This document shows positions 57,911-64,000 of a stretch of 64,000 nt of DNA, one piece after another (position 1 is the first letter of the stretch; each line of letters starts with the position of its first letter). The notes beneath the pieces are model-generated. The model ran no database searches. It worked only from the letters and a program-made list of their open reading frames with translations, and was not told the DNA's origin. A program made the position numbers and the translations under genes. Source of the stretch: Paradevosia sp036499825 (lineage in GTDB: Bacteria > Pseudomonadota > Alphaproteobacteria > Rhizobiales > Devosiaceae); the NCBI GenBank assembly GCA_036499825.1, contig DASYCZ010000026.1, positions 868,001 to 932,000 on the forward strand. The letters run 5' to 3'.

Positions 57911-58828
57911 ATGCTACAAACCGTTGCGCGCCGCCTGATCCTGCTGCCGATTACCTTGCTGCTCGTCAGCTTCGTCACCTTCATCGTGCTGCGCGCAACG
58001 GGCAATCCGATTACCATCTTCCTGGATGTCAATCACACACCCGAGCAAGTGGCGGCGCTCACCCAGCGCCTCCATCTCGATCAGCCGCTGGTCGTGCAAT
58101 ATTTCATCTATCTCGGCGACCTGCTGCGCGGTGACTTCGGCCAGTCGCTGCAGTTCGGCGGCCCGGCGATCAATCCGGTGCTGCAAAGCCTCGGCCCTAC
58201 CCTGCAATTGATGGGCTGCGCACTGGCGCTGGCGGTGGTCTTCGGCATCATCGGCGGCATGGCGGCTGCGGTCTATCGCGATCGCGTTCCCGATGCGCTG
58301 CTGTCGAGCCTGGCGGTGATCGGCCAATCCATGCCCAGCTTCTGGCTTGGCATCCTGCTGATTCAGTTGTTCGCCCTCAAGCTGCAATGGCTGCCAACCT
58401 CGGGCAGCGGCGATTGGCAACAACTGGTTTTGCCCTCACTGACGCTGGCGGCATTCCTGTTGCCCAACTTCCTGCTGGTTACCCGTACCGCGGTGATCGA
58501 GCTGCTGGATGAACAATTCGTCTCCACCGCCAGGGCCAAGGGCCTGTCGCGGCTGCGCATCCTGTTGACCCATATCTTCCCCAACGCGCTCAATCCGATC
58601 CTCAGTTTCCTGGGCATCCAGGTCGGCACGCTGGTGGGTGGCTCCGTCATCACCGAAAGCATCTTCGGCTGGCCCGGTCTCGGCCGGCTGATGATCGGCG
58701 CCGTCTCCAACCGCGACGTGCCCGTGGTGCTGGCTGCCGTGGTGCTGACCAGCATCGCCATCGTCTTCGCCAATCTGATCGTGGACGTCCTTCAAAGCCT
58801 CATCGATCCCCGTATTCGCCAGGACTGA
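57911..58828 (+). CDS. Dpp/Opp-type ABC transporter permease (DppB-like), cluster C
   Basis: 305-residue permease. MLQTVARRLILLPITLLLVSF starts the first membrane segment; the family motifs QRLHLDQPLVVQY, GDLLRGDFGQSL and the coupling loop STARAKGLSRLRILLTHIFPNALNP are present. In place of the common APGDP it reads ATGNPI. It begins 9 nt after the binding-protein stop and ends 2 nt before dppC. Confidence 0.94.
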   Translation: MLQTVARRLILLPITLLLVSFVTFIVLRATGNPITIFLDVNHTPEQVAALTQRLHLDQPLVVQYFIYLGDLLRGDFGQSLQFGGPAINPVLQSLGPTLQLMGCALALAVVFGIIGGMAAAVYRDRVPDALLSSLAVIGQSMPSFWLGILLIQLFALKLQWLPTSGSGDWQQLVLPSLTLAAFLLPNFLLVTRTAVIELLDEQFVSTARAKGLSRLRILLTHIFPNALNPILSFLGIQVGTLVGGSVITESIFGWPGLGRLMIGAVSNRDVPVVLAAVVLTSIAIVFANLIVDVLQSLIDPRIRQD

Positions 58829-58830
58829 CC

Positions 58831-59679
58831 ATGCTTGCCACTATCTTCAAGGGTCGGACGAAACTGTGGATCGGCGGCGCCATCATGCTGGCGGTGATCC
58901 TGATCGCCATCTTTGCGCCGCTGCTGGCCCCTTACGATCCTTACAAGCAGAACCTCATCGCCCGGCTCAAACCGCCGTTCTGGATGCAGGGCGGCTCCTT
59001 CAAATACCTGCTGGGAACCGACAATTACGGCCGCGATCTGCTGTCGCGCCTGATCTACGGCTCGCGTATCTCGCTCCTGGTGGCCAGCGCCTCGATGTTG
59101 CTGTCCTGCGTGATCGGCCTCGCCGCCGGCATCACCGCCGGCTATCGCGGCGGCCGCACCGAACAGGCCATCATGCGGCTGGCCGATGCGCAGATGGCGT
59201 TTCCCGATATTCTGCTCGCCATCATCGTCGTGGCCGCGCTTGGCGGCGGCGCGCTCAACCTCATCATCGTGTTGGGCATATCGCGCTGGATGGTCTATGC
59301 GCGGGTCGTGTTCGGGCTGACCCGCTCGGTCAAGCGGCGCGAGTTCATCGAGGCAGCAGCCTCCTACGGGGCGCCCGACCTCTATATCGTCTTCCGCCAC
59401 ATCCTGCCGCAATTGATCCCGATCCTGACCGTGCTCTCCACCCTGCAGGTTGCCCAGATGATCCTGCAGGAAACGGCGCTGTCCTTCCTGGGCCTGGGCG
59501 TGCCCAGCCCCGCGGCGACCTGGGGCAACATCCTGGCCGAGGGGCGCGACCGGTTGTTCGCCGCCCCCTGGATCGCCAATGCGGCGGGCATCTGCATCAT
59601 CCTCCTGGTGCTGGGGGTCAATCTGTTCGGCAATGGTCTGCGCGAAATCCTCGATCCCAGATCGAACCGCTCAAGTTGA
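58831..59679 (+). CDS. Dpp/Opp-type ABC transporter permease (DppC-like), cluster C
   Basis: 282-residue permease: first segment WIGGAIMLAVILIAIFAPLLA, GTDNYGRDLLSRLIYGSRIS motif, coupling loop EAAASYGAPDLYIVFRHILPQ, and LQETALSFLGLGVPSPAATWG near the C-terminus. Last gene of the operon. Its final 9 nt overlap the 3' end of the convergent LysR gene. Confidence 0.94.
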   Translation: MLATIFKGRTKLWIGGAIMLAVILIAIFAPLLAPYDPYKQNLIARLKPPFWMQGGSFKYLLGTDNYGRDLLSRLIYGSRISLLVASASMLLSCVIGLAAGITAGYRGGRTEQAIMRLADAQMAFPDILLAIIVVAALGGGALNLIIVLGISRWMVYARVVFGLTRSVKRREFIEAAASYGAPDLYIVFRHILPQLIPILTVLSTLQVAQMILQETALSFLGLGVPSPAATWGNILAEGRDRLFAAPWIANAAGICIILLVLGVNLFGNGLREILDPRSNRSS

Positions 59680-60588
59680 GATACGGCCGCTGAAGTCGAC
59701 GGCCTGCAGATCGCGGTGCACCATTTTCTGCAGCGTCTCGGCGGCCACCGACAGCCGCCGGCCCCGCAACGAGAACAGCGCAATGCTGCCCTGGTCGAAG
59801 GATTTTTCGCGCATCGGCACCGCCACCAGCTTGCGCTCGGAGATCATCTCCCAGGCAGTCAGGTAGGCGACGACGCCCACCAGGTCCGATTGCAGCGTCA
59901 TGCTGACGCGCAAATGCACCGAACTGGTCTCAAGCGCCTTGCGCAGCGTCACGCCATAGCGGCTCGCCGCCTTCTGGATCATCACGCCCGTGGCGGAATC
60001 GGAAAGCGGCAGCGCCAGCGGCACCCCCACCAGATCGCCGATCACCAACGATTTGCGTGTCGCCAGATGATGGTCTGGACGCATGATACCGACGATCTTC
60101 TCGCGGACCGAATAACTGGCCAGCATCTCGGAATCGAGCTCCGGATTATAGGCGATGCCGAAATCCACCCGCCCTTCCCGCACATCCTCGATCACGCCGT
60201 TGGTGGTATTGAGCCGGATTTCGGCATCGACGCCCGGATAGGTGCGGCGCAGCTCGTTGAGGCAATCCGGCAACACGAAATGCATGAACGATTCGGGCGC
60301 AGCCACTCGCACTACCCCGCGCCGAAGGCCACGCAGGGAGCCGATGTCGGATTTCACCAGATCGAGGTTAGAGATGCTCTGCCGGGCGTGACGCAGGAAG
60401 AGTTCGCCCGCGGAGGTGAGCGCGATGCCGCGCGGCAGGCGCTCGAACAGCGGTGCGTCAAGCTCCTGCTCGAGGCTGATGATCTGCCGGCTCAGCGCCG
60501 ACTGCGAAATATTGAGAATCCGCGCGGCCGCCCGGAACGAGCCTTCCTCGGCTACGGTGACGAAGGATCTGAATGTGCTGGTGTTCAT
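59671..60588 (-). CDS. LysR-family transcriptional regulator
   Basis: 305 residues: N-terminal winged HTH (about 1-60; RSFVTVAEEGSFRAAARILNISQSALSRQI, quoted in part as SFRAAARILNISQSALS) and a C-terminal periplasmic-binding-like effector domain (about 90-295). It is convergent with the Dpp cluster C operon and overlaps the dppC 3' end by 9 nt. LysR proteins commonly control neighbouring catabolic genes, so it may regulate cluster C although it is not divergent from it. Effector unknown. Confidence 0.92.
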   Translation of the reverse strand: MNTSTFRSFVTVAEEGSFRAAARILNISQSALSRQIISLEQELDAPLFERLPRGIALTSAGELFLRHARQSISNLDLVKSDIGSLRGLRRGVVRVAAPESFMHFVLPDCLNELRRTYPGVDAEIRLNTTNGVIEDVREGRVDFGIAYNPELDSEMLASYSVREKIVGIMRPDHHLATRKSLVIGDLVGVPLALPLSDSATGVMIQKAASRYGVTLRKALETSSVHLRVSMTLQSDLVGVVAYLTAWEMISERKLVAVPMREKSFDQGSIALFSLRGRRLSVAAETLQKMVHRDLQAVDFSGRIST

Positions 60589-60691
60589 GGCCCGTGTCGC
60601 GCAGTGAGATGGTTTTGGCAGGATATATCAGCACAATACTTCAATGCGGAGCATGTTAGCCTTCGCCAGAATACAACATGGCGGGGGAAAC

Positions 60692-61498
60692 ATGTCGTCC
60701 ATAACGACGGGGAATGCGCAGCAGTATGCGGACAGCCGCAAGCTCGCCGCGCGGGCACGGTTGCACCAGGAATACACGGTTACCGAAGTGCCGTGGTTTC
60801 CCTGGGTCGCCGGGCAACTGCCATTGGGCCCGGGCGACAGCGTCCTCGACATCGGTTGCGGCCCCGGCTGGTTCTGGGCGGCAGCCGCGAACGTGGTTCC
60901 CGACAGGCTTCATCTGACCCTGGCCGATCAGTCCGCCGGCATGATCGAGGAAGCCGTGCGGCGGTGCGAGGCATTGCGATTGGCCAGCGTTGAGGGCCAG
61001 CAGGCGGATGCCGGCAGGCTGCCGTTTGCGGACGCCAGCTTCGACGTCGTCGTCGCAATGCATATGCTTTACCACGTGGCCGATCCGGCAGCTGGCATCG
61101 CGGAGATGTTCCGCGTGTTGAAGCCGGGCGGAACCCTGGCGGTCACGACCAACGGCGCCGGCAATCTGCGGGAGATGTATGCGCTCACCACCGTCCTGGG
61201 GAGCGCGCCCGTGGATCCGTCCGCCGTGACTTTTGGATATGACATCGCCCAGCGCTTGATGGGGCTGCAATTTGGCAATGTCGGCATGACGGAACATCCA
61301 GCCAGCCTCCGGGTCACCGAGGCTGAAGACGTGTTTCTCGCGCTCACCTCTTATCCGCCCGGCGACGGCGCGAGCCAATCTCAGTTGAAGGCGCTTCGCG
61401 AAGCCATCGACGCGGCATTTGGGCGGGGCAATGGCGTGCTTGAAATACACAAGGAAGCGGGACTGTTTTTAAGCCGGAAGACGACCGGACCGGCGTGA
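60692..61498 (+). CDS. Class I SAM-dependent methyltransferase
   Basis: 268 residues from ATG 60692 (MSSITTGNAQQYADS), with GCGGGGGAAA upstream. Rossmann-like methyltransferase core: motif I VLDIGCGPGWFW, motif II near LTLADQSAGMIEEA, and FDVVVAMHMLYHVADPAAGI followed by LKPGGTLAVTT. It resembles small-molecule UbiE/type 11 methyltransferases. It stands alone, between the LysR gene (divergent) and the sulfonate-type transporter operon. Substrate unknown. Confidence 0.9.
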   Translation: MSSITTGNAQQYADSRKLAARARLHQEYTVTEVPWFPWVAGQLPLGPGDSVLDIGCGPGWFWAAAANVVPDRLHLTLADQSAGMIEEAVRRCEALRLASVEGQQADAGRLPFADASFDVVVAMHMLYHVADPAAGIAEMFRVLKPGGTLAVTTNGAGNLREMYALTTVLGSAPVDPSAVTFGYDIAQRLMGLQFGNVGMTEHPASLRVTEAEDVFLALTSYPPGDGASQSQLKALREAIDAAFGRGNGVLEIHKEAGLFLSRKTTGPA

Positions 61499-61684
61499 GC
61501 TGGTAAGATATCTGAACGGTGTACCGGGAGGGGTCAACCTTCCCGTTATGGACTTGTCAGTCCTGCCGCCAAGCCTATAGAAAGCTGACGGAAACCGGCG
61601 CCGAGCGTCTGATGCGGTTTCGGAGTCTGGAGCCAACTGCATGCCCGCCTGGAGCGCCGACGACCGAGCCGAGGAGAAGCGCTC

Positions 61685-62518
61685 ATGGCGGATGGGGTGA
61701 CCGGCGAGGCCAGCGGCGGAATGGCGGCGGCCAAGGCGCGCAAGCGCCGGAGCCGGGAGCATAGCCTGGTCATCGCCCTGCGGGTCGCGGTGCTGGCGCT
61801 GCTGGTGGTGGGGATGTATCTCCTCAATGCCCGCTCCGGCAATCTGATCATGCCCAAGCCGACCGACGTGCTGACGCAGAGCTGGCTGATGTGGACTGAT
61901 GGCACGATGCTGCAGGCGCTCGGCGAGTCGCTGAGCGTTCTGTGTCTCGGTTTTCTGCTGGCGGCATCGACGGGTGTCGCGGGCGGCATCCTGCTGGGCG
62001 GCTTTCGCACCGTTGGGCGTGTGCTGGAGCCGTTCGTCAATGCGATGAACGCGACGCCGGGCGCGGCATTCATTCCGCTCATTATCGTGTGGTTCGGGCT
62101 TTATACCGAGGCCAAGGTGGTTGTGGTCTGGAACGCCGCGGTCTTCCCCATCCTGATCAGTACCGCGGCGGGCATCGACAATAGCGACAACGATCTCGTC
62201 GAAATGGGCAAATCGTTCGGCGCCTCGCGCGCCATGCTGTTCTGGCAGGTCATGGTGCCGAACGCGCTCCCGTCCATTCTCAGCGGCCTGCGGATCGGTG
62301 CGGCGGTTGCGACGGTGGGGACGATCGTCTCCGAACTCTATATGGCCCAATCGGGCCTGGGCGGCCTCATCGCTGCCGCCGGCAACCGTTTCCAGATGGC
62401 GCGATATTTCGCCGTGGTCATCGTGGTGATGGCGTTGGGCAGCCTGATTACCTGGTTGCTGCGCCTTGCCGAGAACCGCCTCAGCGGCTGGCGGGCATCC
62501 CTGCGGGAGGCCAATTGA
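61685..62518 (+). CDS. Nitrate/sulfonate/taurine-type ABC transporter permease (SsuC/TauC-like)
   Basis: 277 residues. Basic N-terminus (AAKARKRRSREH) followed by membrane segments; the family coupling loop DLVEMGKSFGASRAMLFWQVMVPNALPSILSGLRIG is clear. GAGGAG precedes the ATG. It overlaps the ATPase by a TGATG junction. First gene of the final operon. Confidence 0.93.
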   Translation: MADGVTGEASGGMAAAKARKRRSREHSLVIALRVAVLALLVVGMYLLNARSGNLIMPKPTDVLTQSWLMWTDGTMLQALGESLSVLCLGFLLAASTGVAGGILLGGFRTVGRVLEPFVNAMNATPGAAFIPLIIVWFGLYTEAKVVVVWNAAVFPILISTAAGIDNSDNDLVEMGKSFGASRAMLFWQVMVPNALPSILSGLRIGAAVATVGTIVSELYMAQSGLGGLIAAAGNRFQMARYFAVVIVVMALGSLITWLLRLAENRLSGWRASLREAN

Positions 62519-63324
62519 TGGCTGACGGGACAATGATCTCGCTGCGCAACGTCGGGCGGGTGTTCAAGGACGGCCAGGTCCGGGCGCTGCAGAACATCAC
62601 GTTCGACGTCCGGGACGGCGAATTCGTGAGCCTGGTGGGCCCGAGCGGCTGCGGGAAAACGACGTTGCTCCGTATCATCGATGGCCTGCTGAACGCCGAT
62701 GAAGGCGAAGTGCTGGTCGGCGGCAGGCCGCCACATCCCGGTCCCGACCTGGCGATGGTGTTCCAGTCGGCGCGGCTGCTGCCATGGCGAACCGTCGTCC
62801 GCAATATCGAGTTCGCGCTGGCCTTGCGCGGCATCCACAGCAAGGAGCGGCATGAGCGGGCGTTGGCGCTGCTCGCATCGGTCGGCCTCAGGGATTTCGC
62901 CGATGCCTATCCGCATGAGCTGTCGGGCGGCATGCAACAACGCGTGGGACTGGCGCGGGCGCTTTCGGTCGAGCCCAAGGTCCTGCTGATGGACGAGCCC
63001 TTCGCGGCGCTCGATGCCATGACCCGCGAGACGCTGCGGCGCGATCTGCTGCAGGTCTGGGCGCGGCGACGGACGGCGGTGGTGTTCGTCACCCACGACA
63101 TCGACGAGGCGATCCTATTATCGCAACGCATCATCCTGTTGCGGCCGCGCCCGGGCCGGATCGACGAGATCGTCGAGGTCAACCTGCCTGAGAAACGCTG
63201 GGAGTACGATCCGCGAGCCCTGCCGGAATTCGCACGGCTGCGCGAGCACCTGTGGGAGCGTATCCGCAACATGGTGCGTGAAGGCGCCGAGCTTGAAGAA
63301 CTGGGCAGTACCCTGCCCGCGTGA
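62518..63324 (+). CDS. Nitrate/sulfonate/taurine-type ABC transporter ATP-binding protein (SsuB/TauB-like)
   Basis: 268 residues. Walker A GPSGCGKTT, Q-loop VFQSARLLPWRTV, signature LSGGMQQRVGLARAL, Walker B LLMDEPFAALDAMTRE and H-loop VTHDIDEA, the signature set of the SsuB/TauB/NrtD group. ATG at 62518 shares its A with the permease stop. Substrate group can be sulfonates, nitrate, pyrimidine precursors or similar. Confidence 0.94.
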   Translation: MADGTMISLRNVGRVFKDGQVRALQNITFDVRDGEFVSLVGPSGCGKTTLLRIIDGLLNADEGEVLVGGRPPHPGPDLAMVFQSARLLPWRTVVRNIEFALALRGIHSKERHERALALLASVGLRDFADAYPHELSGGMQQRVGLARALSVEPKVLLMDEPFAALDAMTRETLRRDLLQVWARRRTAVVFVTHDIDEAILLSQRIILLRPRPGRIDEIVEVNLPEKRWEYDPRALPEFARLREHLWERIRNMVREGAELEELGSTLPA

Positions 63325-63507
63325 ACCAGTCTCCAGCGGCTGAATTTCCGATTTTCAAATGATGCTGATAGGATCTAGCACTGCGACATAGGCGATGGAT
63401 TTGTGCTAGGACACGCGAACAATGGCGGCCCTGCGAGGAGCGGCGCGGCCATCCCGCCAACTGATTCCGCAGCGTCAAAACCGCTCCTAGCCCTTGGGGA
63501 GGGTCCA

Positions 63508-64000
63508 ATGTTCATGAAGGCCATATCGCGCCGCCGCTCGCTTGCCGGGGCAGCGCTGGTTCTGTTGTCCACGAGCGTGCTGACACCGGCCTTTGCGCAG
63601 GAGACGGCGAAATCCGACGTGCTCGAGCTCAAGGTAGCCGTGGCGGATGCGAATGTGAATCCCGTCACCGACTCCGTGCTGAAGCTGGCGGACACTCTCG
63701 GCTATTACAAAAACCACGGCGTGCACGTTACCATCGTGGCGCTGGAAGGCACGCCGCAGGCGGTGGCCGCGCTGAATTCGGGGGCCGTGGATCTCGCCGA
63801 TATCGGCATCGACGCGGCGCTACGGCTCAGGGCCGACAATGACGTTGCGATCCGCGGCGTGGTGTCCGCAACGCTGGGGCCGCCCTATTTGATCGTTGCC
63901 AAATCGGATATCGCCAAGGCCGACAATCTGGTCGGCCGCACCTTTGCGATCGCCGATAACGGCAGCCTCGATCACAATCTGACGCAGCAGGTGCTGGCGA
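63508..64000 (+). CDS. SsuA/NMT1-like ABC transporter substrate-binding protein, truncated by window end
   Basis: The first 164 codons are visible. A Sec/Tat-like signal (ISRRRSLAGAALVLLSTSVLTPAFA) leads into LKVAVADANVNPVTDSV, KLADTLGYYKNHGVHVTIVALEG and NSGAVDLADIGIDAAL, the pattern of SsuA/ThiY-type receptors (LGYYKNxGV, G..DLA.IG). GGGGAGGG lies upstream of the ATG. It completes the uptake system with the preceding permease and ATPase. The gene continues past base 64000. Confidence 0.9.
   Translation, partial: MFMKAISRRRSLAGAALVLLSTSVLTPAFAQETAKSDVLELKVAVADANVNPVTDSVLKLADTLGYYKNHGVHVTIVALEGTPQAVAALNSGAVDLADIGIDAALRLRADNDVAIRGVVSATLGPPYLIVAKSDIAKADNLVGRTFAIADNGSLDHNLTQQVLA

Noticed and set aside
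1..64000. CRISPR arrays, tRNA/rRNA genes, insertion sequences, phage or integration sites
   Set aside because: No regularly spaced repeats, cloverleaf sequences, transposase-like proteins, terminal inverted repeats or integrase genes were found by eye.

Overview
The window is high-GC DNA with tightly packed operons, many ATGA/TGATG stop-start overlaps, twin-arginine and Sec-exported binding proteins, and a very high share of ABC transporters paired with regulators. Gene content (several Dpp/opine-type transporters, CUT1 sugar uptake, ROK/GntR/RpiR/TetR/LysR regulators, a PQQ alcohol oxidation block) fits a free-living alphaproteobacterium of the Hyphomicrobiales; a Devosia-like genus is a guess from style, not proof. 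No tRNA, rRNA, CRISPR array or insertion sequence was seen.

Layout. (1) 1-6648, minus: ROK repressor, amidohydrolase A, and dppB-C-D-F of a peptide/opine-type ABC transporter (dppF cut by the window edge). (2) 6871-17145, plus: a paralogous dppB-C-D-F set, a TSUP permease, amidohydrolase B, a 74-residue CxxC protein, a family 5 binding protein, an HTH-less ROK protein and an LVIVD beta-propeller. Both amidohydrolases have HGY where the superfamily has the metal-binding HxH. A near-identical 25-bp palindrome lies in front of dppB-B/ROK and in front of amidohydrolase B. (3) 17167-28170: a sugar-acid locus with an alpha/beta hydrolase, FAH-family hydrolase, FCD-type GntR regulator, enolase-superfamily dehydratase, Gfo/Idh oxidoreductase, CUT1 permeases and binding protein without an ATPase, RpiR regulator, two unknown proteins and a divergent SDR. 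The GntR-type TTGGT/ACCAA sites of this locus recur in front of amidohydrolase A. (4) 28193-29705: divergent TetR / alpha/beta hydrolase pair around a nested palindrome.

(5) 29728-37215: the most interesting region. A PhnF-like GntR/UTRA regulator (with an esterase) is divergent from a complete amino-acid-type ABC transporter, a 620-residue fusion of a calcineurin-like phosphoesterase with a threonine-aldolase-type PLP enzyme, and phosphonoacetaldehyde hydrolase (PhnX). I infer a phosphonate catabolic route: import of an amino-acid-like phosphonate, optional ester cleavage, retro-aldol to glycine plus phosphonoacetaldehyde, then PhnX cleavage to acetaldehyde and phosphate.

(6) 37688-52625: PQQ-dependent alcohol oxidation: ABC exporter-like system with associated periplasmic proteins, two paralogous binding proteins, a XoxJ-like protein, a quinoprotein alcohol dehydrogenase with the Asp-x-Asp pattern of lanthanide enzymes, cytochrome c, an SMP-30-like propeller, and a two-subunit molybdenum aldehyde dehydrogenase. 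(7) 53256-60588: third Dpp-type transporter with an M24 peptidase, followed by a convergent LysR gene. (8) 60692-64000: a methyltransferase and an SsuABC/TauABC-type uptake operon whose binding protein runs off the end.
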